From assembly GCA_028751875.1 (NCBI GenBank), contig CM054138.1, forward strand, positions 37,116,526 through 37,180,525: 64,000 bases of DNA. Reading direction: 5' to 3'. The DNA comes from Rapana venosa (lineage: Eukaryota > Mollusca > Gastropoda > Neogastropoda > Muricidae). The position numbers were made by a program, and so were the translations under genes. Of the stretch, positions 44,982 through 55,899 are shown piece after piece. How positions within the stretch are numbered: the stretch's first letter is position 1; every line of letters begins with the position of its first letter. Below the pieces are notes generated by a model, which saw only the letters and a list, made by a program, of their open reading frames with translations, searched no databases and had not been told where the DNA came from.

Positions 44982-45639
44982 TGTGTACAATTTGTGCTGC
45001 TGTGTAATGGTAATGATGTTTTATTGATTCAGAAATGGCACATGTATATTTCTGGGTCTGTTTTGCAAAGTGGTTTGCCTGGTCTAATGTCAAAGCCAGT
45101 GGACATTAAAAATGCTAAAATCTTTCCTGTTTTGTTGGTGTTATTGTTGGGCCACTTTGCGTGTTTGTGGAGCTAGCTGCCTGTATTTGGCTACGCGAGA
45201 TTCAGTTGCTTAGGTTCCATGTTGATGTGCCCACAGGACGCCATGCCTTTGAAGATATTGACTGACAAATTATTTGTGGTTAGTGTATCTGATGCCTTCA
45301 TTTTGAGCCGATTCACTGTTGGCTTGTGTATCATTATGTTTGACACAGGTGTATAGTCAAAGTTTCTGTGTTGGAAGCAGTGGTGTGTGTGTGAGAGAGT
45401 AAAAAGAGAAAAGAGAGAGAAAAGAGGAAATGATGTGGGTATATTGTCAGTATTTTGTTTGTTTGTGTGGATTCTTATATGAGACTCAGTGATGGTATCC
45501 TAAAGTTTTGTATGTTGTGCATGTGTGTGCGTGCGTGCATGCACACTTCATCTTTGAATACATGTAGTGTACTCTGCATTGAAGCTCATGTGCTAAATAA
45601 GCTTGGCACATGTTTGAGTTAACAGCACAGGGACAGACC

Positions 45640-45905
45640 ACACACACACACACTCACACTCAAACACACATATACATGCACACAAACACATGCCACACAT
45701 GCATGCACTCGCACAATTGAAGAATTAAAGAACACATGTGTGCACACACATGCACGGACGCACGTACACACACACGCACACTCACAAAATGTACATGCAC
45801 ACAAACACAATGCACCCCGCACATGCACTCGCACAATGAAGAATTGAAGAACGCGTGCACACGCACGCAACACTCATGCACGCACGCATGCACACACACA
45901 CACAA
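45640..45905. repeat. CA-rich array with a two-copy ~120-bp unit
   Basis: The block CATGCACTCGCACAATTGAA with GAATTAAAGAAC (about 45699) recurs as CATGCACTCGCACAATGAAG with AATTGAAGAAC (about 45823), surrounded by CA-rich sequence. Confidence 0.88.
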
Positions 45906-46075
45906 ACAATTTTGAGCTTTGATTTATAATAAAGGAGAGTGTGTTGCATTGAGAAAGAAAAAATATTCTGTACATGTGGTTGTGGTTGTGGTTTTCTTTT
46001 ATTTCTTTTTAAACATTTTTTTAAAGACTCTTTTGATCAAGGTTTTAAAATGAGTGCACATCATGTAAACTGTGG

Positions 46076-46770
46076 TGGATCGGTGTCTAGAGGTAACGCA
46101 CCTACCTAGAAAGCGAAAGGTCTGGGTCGGAAGTGTTGTGGTGGTTCGAATCCCGTTTGGACCCAAACTTTTTCCCCATCCATTAGACCATGAGTGGTGG
46201 TCCGGGTGCTAGTCTTTCGGGTGAGATGATAAACCAAAGTCCCGTGTGTTACACATAATTATTTAGCACAACGTAAAAGCACCCACTGCAACAAGAGAGT
46301 TGTCCCTGGCAAAATTCTTTAGAAAAAAGCCACTCAGATAGGAGTCCCAAAAACCTATGAGGTCGTAGGGGAGCGAGCGTCAGAGACCTCACTTTCTCTA
46401 GGGCCAGATATTGAGGGCGGCGCCCATCTCCTCTCCCTCGCTGCTTTACCTTCCCTGACCCTAAGAGGGCAGGTACCATTTACAGCTGGGTGAACTGGGG
46501 GAACTGTACTGAAGCCAAGGCACGCAAACGGTCACCCATCCAACTGGTAACCACGCTCGACGCTGCTTAACTTGGCTGGGGGAAAGCGAGTGCTCCGACC
46601 ACTGAGCTATCCTGTCCCCAGGTAGGGAAACAAATACAGTTGCAGACAGGAAAAAAAAAAAAAGGGTGGCGCTGCTCTTGTGCCAACACGCTTTCTCCAG
46701 GGAGAGCAGCCCAAATTTGACACAGAGATATCTGCTGTGACTTAAAGTGGTATAAAATATGTGTGGATGA
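46076..46770 (+). mobile_element. SINE B (tRNA-derived), split by SINE C
   Basis: The head GGTGGATCGGTGTCTAGAGG and GGTGGTTCGAATCCCG (B box) is followed by CCATTAGACCATGAGTGG, GTCTTTCGGGTGAGATGATA, the ACGTAAAAGCACCCACTGCA block and AGAGTTGTCCCTGGCAAAAT. It is interrupted after CTCAGATAG at 46341, resumes at 46621 with GGTAGGGAAACAAATACAG, an A run, GGTGGCGC and GTGACTTAAAGTGGTAT. The copy at 59485 has no interruption. This copy lacks the LINE-like (ATT)n tail. Confidence 0.9.
46342..46620 (-). mobile_element. SINE C: tRNA-like head joined to 5S rRNA-like sequence
   Basis: Read on the minus strand, it begins GGACAGGATAGCTCAGTGG (tRNA-type A box) and about 30 bp later runs AAGTTAAGCAGCGTCGAGCG, then TGGTTACCAGTTGGATGGGT and GACCG. 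This parallels metazoan 5S rRNA from about position 45 to 95, including the box C region. The unique body follows: CAGCTGTAAATGGTACCTGC, CTCTTAGGGTCAGGGAAGG, GGCGCCGCCC. It is inserted inside SINE B with imperfect flanks GATAGG/GGTAGG. Confidence 0.75.
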
Positions 46771-46774
46771 GCGT

Positions 46775-48360
46775 GTGCAGAAATGCACACGTGTGTACAT
46801 ATGCATACGGTCATATACAATGAGAAAATCGTTGCATTTATTAATTTGTGTTACTTGTCAAGCTGCATTTAATTGAAAATAAGAAAGTCCAGACTGGAGG
46901 CAGAGGGGGGTTGAGGTTTAAAATTTTTTTTGTGTGAGTCCATTTGAATTACTATTGTAAGTTCTTGTGCATGGAATTAAAAAACAAAACAAAAACTCTG
47001 CAAAGTTTGATTTTGTTGTATCGCAATTGAAAAGCTTGCTAATAGTTATCTCTCATCCAAGTCAGTGATCTATTTTTAGATCAGAAAAAATAACTCACAA
47101 AATCCTTTTCCCAAATATCAAAAAGAAAAAAATTATGTTGTTTATAACACTCAGTTATAAAGTATAGGGAGTCCTGAAAATGTCTTGGACATCAAAATCA
47201 GTGTATTTTGGCACAAATGGAAGTAAACAAAATGACTGAAAGTTGTGACTAGCTAGAGGTTGACCCCAAAATGAATGACTAATTGTGACCTGCCTCCACA
47301 CAATGAGCCACTCTCTGCTGGAGGCCAGCTTTTAGTAGTTATGTGTGTTATTAATCTACAGAAATAATAAAAAAAAGGCTGTTTAATTAAGAAAAACAAT
47401 GAAAATCGGACAGTTCTATGAAAGTCATTACATATTGAAATACTGGGCTCCAGGAAGGGTTAAATGAGAACTACTTGAATTTTGCATTGTAATAGGTGTT
47501 GGTGATGGTTTAAACAGATGTTTGTGTCACTGTACCAAGACCTAGCATGGTTGGAGCATCGCTGTTGTGAGGAGTCAGACCTGTTCAGGAGGGAAGTAGG
47601 TTGGGCATAGCAGCCAAGTGGGTAGGGTGGCCTGTTTTTGATCTTAGTTAATGGTCTTGCCTGAAGTCAGAACCTCAGGTTCTAATGGGAATGGAAGCTA
47701 GTGGGTTAAGGATATGTATTTCTGCCCAATCTGCCTGACTTGCTTTTGTGCACACCCACAGGTGCCTTTCTCATCTTGATATGTATACACACACATGCAT
47801 GCAGAAGATCAAGTTTGCACATTAATAAGGATGCAGTATGTCGCCATTTGATGAGCTGCGGAAAGAGGAAAAACTACTACAAGCATGGAAAAGCTTGGCT
47901 TGTGCACAGGACTTGCAGTTGGTGAAGCATCTGCTTTGTCAATGTGTAGCTCATATGTAATTATGGAATGCTCTGCATGTCATGACCACCTTGGGAAAAA
48001 TGAAAACTGAACCTGAAAATAGCGATGAAAGGGATGACATGCCATGGTTAGTTGCTGGCTTAGTTAGGTCTGCTTCCTCAAAAGAACAGTAGTGTTCTTG
48101 ATGAAAAAACTGCCTCTCATTTTGGAAGGAGTTGCCTGCAACATCTGTGAGCTATAACAAGTTATGTATATATTTGCTTATTTTGTTTTGTATTGTTGGG
48201 GTTTTTTAATTTTGTTTTTTGGCATGACCTTCTTTGTTTTTTAAGTCTTTCTTCATTTGTGTTTAATTCATATAAACTGGGGTGGATTTTTTTGTTCCTT
48301 GGCTAGAGCTTCAAGATAAGCAATGGTGAAATTTTGCATATGTGATTGTTTTTGTCCACA
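46775..48360. other. Non-coding, nothing recognised
   Basis: AT-rich sequence. No ORF, splice pair or repeat family was recognised. Confidence 0.5.
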
Positions 48361-48414
48361 TTAAGGTAGCCACATTCCAACTTCAGGGATAATGTCTGAA
48401 CAGGATGCCAGTGT

Positions 48415-48670
48415 GTATGCCTCTTTTAAATTTTGTCATCTGTTCTCACCGCATGCAGTGGCATACTCTTCCAAAAGGCATAACAGGTTTTAACATGTGC
48501 ACAAGATGTTCTGCTTGCATTTGCACACAGGACCTTGTCTCATCCGAAGGACTTTTCGAGGGAGTGGAGCAAGTATGGTTAACTCCAGCAGAAAAATCTC
48601 TTTAATAAACAGGCATCTTAGTTGATCCTGGGCTGTCAGATCATTAGCACAATGCTCCAACCACCAAATT
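48415..48670 (-). mobile_element. SINE A, minus strand, degenerate
   Basis: The reverse complement carries the head (AGCATTGTGCTAATGATCTG), the body block AAGTCCTTCGGATGAGACAA, AGAACATCTTGTGCACATG and a GTGAGAACAGATGACAAAAT stretch. The 3' hairpin is not visible. Confidence 0.8.
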
Positions 48671-49044
48671 GTTGTTAATAATATATATTGTATATTTTCA
48701 GGTTGACAAATTAAGGTGTGTTACATCATATCATTTGTTTTGGATTTCTTAGATGATGATTATAAACAACTGAAAAATACCATGTACTTCTTAGTTGCAG
48801 ATAATATTTTCTGCCTTTTTGAGGGGCGTGTGTATTAGGGAAATAGTGTTGGTGAGTGTAATATAATAGTCTATAATTGATTTTGTATTGTGTGCTTTGA
48901 AAAGTATACAGTTTTGATTGTCAGTTATGTTTAATTCCTGCTGTGTCTTTGCTCCATGTAAAATCTTCTCACACTTGGTGATAGTAGACTTAAAACAAGA
49001 ACTGAAATTGAATCCTCACCTTCACCGTTACATATCCTGTAGTC

Positions 49045-49620
49045 TAGTGGGCTGTTTGGGCACTACTGAAGATTTTGCAACCATCTTCCTCCACTCCTTG
49101 TTGTTCACAGCTTTCCATAGTAAGTTGTTCACTCAAGGCCAGTCCACCCTCTGATGTCTTCCCATCGTTTTCTTTGTCTGCCTCTTTGTCTCACTTCTTT
49201 TTGTACTTCTGTACTGTTTTCTGTAGGACAGTCTTGGCCAGTGCAGGTGTTTATGTGACATGCCTACACCACTTCAGTTTGCATTTTTTTCACTGAAGTC
49301 AGGAGCTCTTTATACAGTCCTATGGCATTTTCAGTTCTGGTTTTCACTTCCCTTGTTTGTTATGTGAACTCTGTATGAGATAGCAAGAAGTTTGCAAAAT
49401 CATCTCATCTGCATTGGCTGTATCTTCCTTTCAATGTCTGCTGTTATGGTCCACGTTTCACATGCATAAAAATATGGACATGATCAAGGAATGCATCAGT
49501 CTGATCTTGAAGCTGATTGAGATGTCTTGTCATTCCAGTGGACTTTTAGTTTGGTCATAGCAGCTGTTGTCTGGGCTATCCTGGAGAGAACTGCAGGTTT
49601 TGATCCTTCATCCAAACCTC
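49045..49620 (-). mobile_element. RTE-like LINE, RT C-terminal fragment
   Basis: The minus strand reads EGSKPAVLSRIAQTTAAMTK near 49600, then in other frames YACETWTITADIERK, LLAISYRVHITN, a (R)GRQRKRWED-like basic segment and a VPKQPTRLQ-like end near 49050. Same family as 29919-30648. Several frameshifts; the microsatellite (CAGA)n lies at its 5' side. Confidence 0.85.
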
Positions 49621-49621
49621 A

Positions 49622-49690
49622 TAACAGACAGACAGACGGACAGACAGACAGATGGACGGACGGAAGGACAGACAGACATACACACACATG
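49622..49690. repeat. (CAGA)n tetranucleotide repeat
   Basis: CAGACAGA/CGGA units next to the RTE-like fragment. Confidence 0.95.
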
Positions 49691-49694
49691 CAGG

Positions 49695-51045
49695 TATTTT
49701 GTAAACATATGAATAATATAAACAATACCAAACATTTGCTCAGACATTTCTCTCAGCTGAAGATCAGTTGAATTTGACTTTTCCTTTTGAGAATCTTGTC
49801 TAGGTACAATGTTCATTGCATGGCAGGCAGGTTTTTCTCCATCTTCACTGACATAATATGGGTGTTGCAATGTGTGTCAAAAGTCACACTAACAGAAGTT
49901 GTTGCTTCGATTTCATGACTGTTCACTCAAAGTGATATTAGACAAACTAACAAGTGTACATGCTGGTGAAAGGGTTTTCGGAAACCATGGAATCAATGCA
50001 TGAGTAGCCTTAACTTTTCTCCAATAACAGTTTTTGCTTATATCATTCAAAAAGAAAAGAATGGATCGTGAGATGCATTGGTGTCAGCCATGCTTCATTT
50101 TGTTACATTCATGAAACATGGCTGGAGGACAGGATATGAAGATGGTTGTGTACAGTAGCATTTTACCTTGAATATCGATATGATTGTGTTGAATGGTGAG
50201 TGAAGGACATAAATATTCAGCATTTCTCTCAAGAAAGCGCCTTTTAGTAACAATGGATAGGGTAACATGTATATCACCTTTTGTGTGTGTGTGTATGTGT
50301 GACAAAAATGACAAAGTCCATCCATTGTTCAAAGAGGTGAGTTGTAAAGTAAGGACTACAGGGTCTACAGATGAAGGATGGCCAACAATGTTGTATGGAA
50401 TTATTTCGTGGACCAAAGAATGACACTCAGCAAGGATCATGTATCTAAGTAGATTTGAGCCTGCATATTCCTTTTTTTCATCACAAGGAATTTTAGTGCT
50501 AAAGATCATGCCATTTTTGGGGGAGGGGGGTTTGCTTTGGTTTGTTTCATATTTTCTTATTGCTTTACAGTGTTAGTAAAATGAGAAGTTTTTGAGTTAT
50601 TGGGTTCATGATGAAAAACAAACAAGGTAACAAGACTGATCCTGTAACATGAGTTCATTAATTTTGATTGATACATTTACGATTATGCTTCTGTCCAGAA
50701 GACTAGTACTTGAGAACAAGTGCTCACTATGTTTTGAGATGATACCAAATGGTTATCATTATTATTATTTTCATAACTACCTAATTTCATTGAGATTATA
50801 TTGTTCTGCTCAAAATTAAACAACTTTGGTAGAATGGTTATGTACCCCAAAACCTCCCAAGAAAAAAACAACAAAGAAAGGTTTGGTTCTTATGTCTTAA
50901 GATTGATGAGCATTGTTTTGTGTGCTATGTGGGTAGACAAGAATAGCAAAATTAAACAAACAAAACACCCAAAGGTTCACTGTATGCATCTTCTTGTCTT
51001 TCTTTTTTATTATGATTTTAATTTCCTTATGGGTAAAACATCTTT
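49695..51045. other. Non-coding, nothing recognised
   Basis: AT-rich sequence. The minus ORF 50084-50509 (141 residues) shows no recognisable domain. Confidence 0.5.
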
Positions 51046-51049
51046 TATC

Positions 51050-51483
51050 AGGGCAGCGAATGTGTACAGCCACTTATTTTACACTCAGAACGTTCAAGAT
51101 CATGTAACTTTTCAAAATTTTGAAGGTTATGGAAATGAGAATGTACCCAGCATGTATGGAAATGAGAACATACCCAGCATGTATGGAAATGAGAACGTAC
51201 CCAGCATGTATGGAAATGAGAACATACCCAGCATGTTTGGAAATGAGAACGTTGAACGTACCCAGCATGTATGGAAATGAGAAAATACCCAGCATTTTGG
51301 GGAAAGAGCAGTAGGGAAAATTTAGAACGTTGAAACATACCCAGCATGTATGGAAATGAGAACGTACCCACATGTATGAAAAAAAGGAAGATAACACCAG
51401 CATGTATGAAATGAGAACGTCCTAGCTGTATGGAAATGAGAATGTACCCGCATGTATGGAAAGAAAAATGTACCACATGTATG
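51050..51483 (+). repeat. 27-bp minisatellite grown from a SINE D core
   Basis: The left flank AACGTTCAAGATCATGTAA and GGTTATGGAAATGAGAATG align with the SINE D core (31560-31630). From 51126 the unit GGAAATGAGAACRTACCCAG plus CATGTAT repeats about 12 times: clean to 51240, then indel-damaged. Because 27 is divisible by three, the clean part reads as a 9-residue repeat NENVPSMYG within an ORF beginning at 50801, which is probably not a gene. Confidence 0.9.
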
Positions 51484-51489
51484 CACTAT

Positions 51490-52435
51490 CCCTCAAAAAT
51501 GAGTCTTGCTCACGACCAGGGACGCTAGAGTGAAAAAAAGAAGTCACAGAAGATTTAGCCATGTAAAATCGGATAAGTGAAAAAAAAGAAAGATAAGAAT
51601 AGTTGTATAAAATTTGGTGCAGTGCAGGTGCAAAGTTTTCCATTATTCTTTTCCCCTGCAACCTTTAGAACATTTTTTAAAGAACACATTAAAAAGCAGA
51701 AATGCCCCAAAAAGTGGGAAAAAGAAGGGGTTGGTACCTGAAAGTGTGAGACCATTGTTTCCATGAGTTGTCAACAACTTGTGAAGATTTTTAAAATACT
51801 GGGGGGTTTCTTTTTTTTTCTTTGCAATGGAGCGTGTAAACTTTTCTTTCCTTCATAATGTGCTAATCGACCCACTGATTATTACTGTGGATTTGTGCCT
51901 CTTCTCAGGTCATTGTTTATGTCTTTGTGTTAAGATCTGAGAATGCCTCAATTCAGTGCTTTGTGAATTTGTTCATTTTCGGGGTTTTTTTCCTGTTTTA
52001 TTGTTAGTTTGATTGACTGGTCCCGGGTTTTGTTATATCTCTAGGCTTAAATGATTTGTGTGCCGGTGCTCAAGTTTTGTAGCAGAGTCTCTTTTCAGGG
52101 GTCGAGAGATCATGATAACATTTAAAAGGATGGCTTCTGATTTGTGATGTTGTTTGTGAAGGAAGGGAAGTTTAAATGTGTTGACGTTAGGATAATGGAA
52201 GGTCAGGGTGGGAGGTGTGGTTTGTTTTGTGTAAACAGGGGTTGGAATGGAGACTGTGATAAGTGGTGGTTCATGTAACAGTTGTGCAGTTGTTTGTTAT
52301 TTGCTGTGTGGTGGATGGAAAGGTGCTGAGAAAAACGGGTGGCCAGATTTTCAGAGACTGTTTGAGTTCACTTTCGTCTTTTTGTAAGGAGATGTGGGGG
52401 TCATGTGTGTGGTTTTTTAATAATATTTATTTTTA
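51490..52435. other. Non-coding, nothing recognised
   Basis: No ORF or repeat was recognised. Confidence 0.5.
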
Positions 52436-52439
52436 TTCT

Positions 52440-52685
52440 TTTATTTCAAGGATTAATGGATAAAACACCATTGCTTTTTTTTTACATCCAGTCCCCCGGT
52501 GCTTTGCAGTTTTGTAATTTTTTGTCTGGCACCAATGGCCCACTTTTGAAAGGCGAATGAGTTTTACTGTGTGTGCAAGATGTTTGTTTGCATTCACCCG
52601 GAACCTCAGTTTATAGTCCTCTTTCCAAGGACTGTTGGGGGGAGTGAGTTGGCATTTGATGTTAATTAAAAGAGAAAATACTCTT
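52440..52685 (-). mobile_element. SINE A, minus strand, headless
   Basis: Reverse complement: AAATGCCAACTCACTCCCCC with AACAGTCCTTGGAAAGAGG, ACTATAAACTGAGGTTCCGG, CAAAAGTGGGCCATTGGTGC, ACTGGATGTAAAAAAAAAGC and TTGAAATAAAAGAATAAAAA. The hairpin is damaged. Confidence 0.82.
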
Positions 52686-52699
52686 GAATAAATCAACAC

Positions 52700-52835
52700 A
52701 GCATGAGTGCATATGCGCACACGCTAACTTCCATTTACTTGTATTTCATGCCATTTTAAGTCATATCAGATTTCTCTGCATGAAATTCAGGCTGCTCTCC
52801 CCAGGGAGAGTGCGTTGCCACAAGACAGTGTGTGT
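52700..52835 (-). mobile_element. SINE B, 3' fragment
   Basis: Complement of the SINE B 3' part: ATTTTAAGTCATATCAGATTTC, GAAATTCAGGCTGCTCTCCC, CAGGGAGAGTGCGTTGCCAC. It corresponds to 46680-46760. Confidence 0.8.
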
Positions 52836-52872
52836 GTTGTACATTTGTTTTGTAAAACTGCTTTAGTCCAAG

Positions 52873-53190
52873 CAGATTTGTCCATGTGAAATCGGGGCTG
52901 AAACTCCCTTGGAGAGCCTAGGGCAAAACCTTCTATTAAAAATGAAATTCCTTCTGCATATGTATTTGTTTCCCTTTGAGAGGTTTTTCCAGAGATTTTT
53001 TCCCAAGTGATACCTCTCTTGTTTGCAGTGTTCTTTTACATGCGCATTTTTCCACAGAACGCGTTTTCGCATCTGAAAGAAAAGACTCAGACCCACTAAA
53101 GGGTCTACTGGATGGGGGAAAAGCCCGCACAAACAGGATCCAACGTGTCTCAGCTCTTTTAGCGGAGCCCTAACCGTTAGACCTCTGGGT
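52873..53190 (-). mobile_element. SINE B, minus strand
   Basis: Complement of SINE B from the tRNA-like head (TAACCGTTAGACCTCTG near 53172-53188) through TCTCTTGTTTGCAGTGTTC to GTATTTGTTTCCC and GTGAAATCGGGGCTG. More diverged than the 59485 copy. Confidence 0.78.
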
Positions 53191-53192
53191 GT

Positions 53193-53262
53193 GGTGTGTG
53201 GTTGTTTGTTGGTGTGTTGGGGGTGTGTGTGTGCGTGCGTGCGTGTGCGTGCGTCTTGCGTG
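53193..53262. repeat. GT/GC-rich microsatellite
   Basis: GTGTGTGTTG and GTGCGTGC units. Confidence 0.9.
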
Positions 53263-53264
53263 TT

Positions 53265-54195
53265 TTGCGTGCGAAACCCCGTTCCTCCTCTGCTTTTGGA
53301 TTTCACAGATCATGTCCTTGGACACATGAAAAACAAACACAATTAATAACTTGAACAAGTTCTTACTTGGAAGTCAAAGGTAGAGTGTAATTCCATGATG
53401 TAGTTTACCTGAACGGAGGAATAGGTGAGGATAGAGATGTGTATGCATCGTGGTAGCCATATTTTACTGTTTAACAATCTACATTTTACAAAACAACATA
53501 TAATGCAGTAATCCTGCGCTACATAAACTTGTTTCGAAAAGATTTTGCAACAAACCAATGTGTGTGAACGGGAGGGACAAGGAATTGTAGAATAAAGGGT
53601 TGGACACCTGCGGTAAGCAATAGCATGGAATTACAATTCAAAGCCCTTCTTATTCCAAGGTAAGTAGGCGCTCCTTTTTAAAATTTTTCAATTCCATTCT
53701 GCAATTTACCAAAATTACGTTATCGGTGAACTTAAAAACTACTTTTGTAAACGTGTACTTTTTTTTCGTCACAAAAAAGTTTTTAAAGTCATTTCCATAT
53801 CATGATACAATAAAGACGAAAATTTTTGGAGTGTTTTTTTCCCTCTTGTTAGTTTTTGGTTTACTCATGTTTGAAAAACAATCAAAATTTAAGTTGACAA
53901 CTTTCTGATGAGTAATATGCACCACTTATTTATTCTTGCCTTACCAGATATTTGGGGGCTAATGGATTACGCAGCTAGTCGGCGATCTAAGGGCACAGAG
54001 AACGCGGGAGTTGTCAGAGAGACAAGCTCTGACAAAGTGTTATGGTTTCTGTTTGAAACCCCCAAAGGAAACCAAGGGGGTTTAGGAAAAATTAGGGATG
54101 CAATGTCCTTGTTATGAGAGAACTATGAATCTCCCCAAATGGACAGGAGGAAATACAGTTTCAAAATGGAAAAACAGAACAGAACATGAAAAACT
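53265..54195. other. Non-coding, nothing recognised
   Basis: AT-rich; no recognised feature. Confidence 0.5.
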
Positions 54196-54199
54196 GGCT

Positions 54200-54405
54200 T
54201 CTAGTCACCCAAAAATCAAAACTTATGTTTGGAATAAGCACACGGGTCCGACGGTTTTGGAGCTTCTCTGAAGACTTTGAAATTCAGTTCGATTTTCCGT
54301 CAAACGGGGAAGAAAGGGCAAGCCGGGAAATCGAACCCAAAACCTCAATTTGTGTGGCAGGGGGGAAACGTCTAAGCCATCCTCTCCCCTTTTCCTTCTC
54401 GCCCT
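54200..54405 (-). mobile_element. tRNA-derived SINE (fourth type), minus strand
   Basis: Reverse complement: GAGAGGATGGCTTAGACG (A box) and TTTTGGGTTCGATTTCCCGG (B box), then CTTGCCCTTTCTTCCCCG and GGAAAATCGAACTG. Single copy here, family unknown. Confidence 0.65.
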
Positions 54406-54474
54406 AAAACAAAATCTTTATAGTTTCGTTATGGTTACCACGATCATGCAGTTTCGATAAACTGCAGTGTACAT

Positions 54475-54550
54475 TTGTCCGTCGTGTTCGACGATGCTGT
54501 TTTAGCAGAGGAGGCAGCTGCTGTTTCGGAAACTGGGCAGAAATTTGATT
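54475..54550 (+). repeat. Repeat R, copy 1, left part
   Basis: GTCGTGTTCGACGATG, GCAGAGGAGGCAGCTGCTGT and TTCGGAAACTGGGCAGAAATTTGATT match 61332-61407. Interrupted by the DIRS-like element from 54551. Confidence 0.92.
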
Positions 54551-54581
54551 CTTGCTCATTTCCTGTATACCTCCACTACAG

Positions 54582-54617
54582 GCACATGAGAAACCGCGCG
54601 CAGCCTACCGCCAGTTT
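54582..54617 (+). repeat. DIRS-like left inverted terminal repeat core
   Basis: GCACATGAGAAACCGCGCGC then AGCCTACCGCCAGTTT; inverted partner at 59177-59212 with one mismatch. Confidence 0.93.
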
Positions 54618-54829
54618 CGTGCCTAGCCACCTTACTGACCAGACTTTTATGATCCCTCTCACGGTGTCGGCAACGCCCTCACTATCAGGTCTGGCATAGC
54701 TTAATATAGTTCAGTCTACCTTTTTGGTTTCTTTTGAATTGTGTTAAAACTGTTTCATTTTTATCACCACACTGTTTTGGTTTTTTTATTGTGGTGAATT
54801 ACTTTGTATTGTGGAAAAGTGTTTTTGGG

Positions 54830-54834
54830 GGGGG

Positions 54835-54865
<31 letters not shown>
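54830..54865. repeat. Poly-G/poly-A tract
   Basis: G run followed by about 28 A inside the DIRS-like element, upstream of gag. Length is likely unreliable. Confidence 0.9.
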
Positions 54866-54868
<3 letters not shown>

Positions 54869-54959
54869 ATGTGCTGATTCTCTGTGACCAGGATTGGTGA
54901 TGGATCTGTCTAATGAAAAAAGAACCACAAGCGTCATTTCTAATGAAAGGGAACCATCT

Positions 54960-55520
54960 CTCCGGGAGATATTTTGACAACTGCCCAAAAAATCTCTCTA
55001 GAAGAATGGAAAATTTGGATAGAAGGCACCACCCCCCGGAAAAGAAAAATGAGCGCTGGCTCAGACATAGAACCCCTTGTGGAAAATGAAGGAAAAGAAA
55101 GAAGGCAGGCAGCGATCGAAAACTGTCTAAACAGTGTGTCGAATGAGGGCAGGGGACCTGGAGAAGAACTGAGGCAAAATCTATAGAAGATGAGGATAAA
55201 AATGACGACTATTTTCGCGAAATGGCACACCTTTATGAAAAATGAGGAAAAGGGCCACCTTTTCTGAAAAACTGGCAAAGCTGCTGAGCCCCGATTGGAT
55301 GAAACTCCCAGACAGGAAACTGAGGGAAAAACTTACCAGTACCCTTTTCCCCGAAAACGTCTTACCTGGCTTTCCCCGAACAAACCAGGAGGTTTTTTTC
55401 TGTTCTCAAGCCCTTCTCACGAAAGCCCAGATGTCGGAGGCAAATACACAAAAAACCTGTCAAAAGCGCCATAGCGAAAAGGGGCTCTGCACTGAACCGC
55501 TTCTGAAGTAGAGTTACCAT
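54960..55520 (+). pseudogene. DIRS-like gag (ORF1) remnant
   Basis: Structural/ORF1 protein of the DIRS-like element. 54974-55186 is open (ISLEEWKIWIEGTTPRKRK, acidic residues follow). Then one indel, an acidic DDYFREMAHLYEN-like stretch and, from 55242, FSEKLAKLLSPDWMKLPDRK followed by LREKL, PENV and FPRTNQEV. The SEKLAKL...LKEKL...PENC...PRVNPE order is what I recall of DIRS-type ORF1 proteins. The frame closes at 55511. Not functional as written. Confidence 0.72.
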
Positions 55521-55899
55521 CTCAGGGCAGGAGGCAGCAAAGTAGCGGTAAAACTGACCGGATGCATAGCCTTCTTTCAGACGCCCTAGCCTTCCGGGTC
55601 ATGCCAACCATAAACCTTCCCAGAAACGAGAGAAATGCAGGGACCCTGCTACCCCGTGAACTCTCTGCATTGTGCCCCATGTTGCCATGACCGAACTACG
55701 TACGTGCCGAGTTCACAACCCATTGAAAGACAGGGTCCCAGAAACTCGGTCACTGCGGCCAGCAAAGAAACCACATGGCAGCACAACACAGCCTTTTTGG
55801 CCGGAAGCCATGGAGCAGGGCACAACAAGATGTTTTGGAGAAGGGTCAGAAAAACAGCCACGGCAGTAACTCGATCCCTGACTGAACCACCCCTCCCTT

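Noticed and set aside
46505..46595. Genuine 5S rRNA gene on the minus strand
   Set aside because: Only the 3' half resembles 5S rRNA, it is diverged, and it lies within a SINE with a tRNA-like head.
50801..51280. 159-residue ORF with 9-residue repeats as a repeat-protein gene
   Set aside because: The repeat is explained by a SINE-derived 27-bp minisatellite and the frame collapses downstream.
51126..51483. CRISPR-like array
   Set aside because: Units are contiguous with no spacers, in an animal genome; it is a minisatellite.
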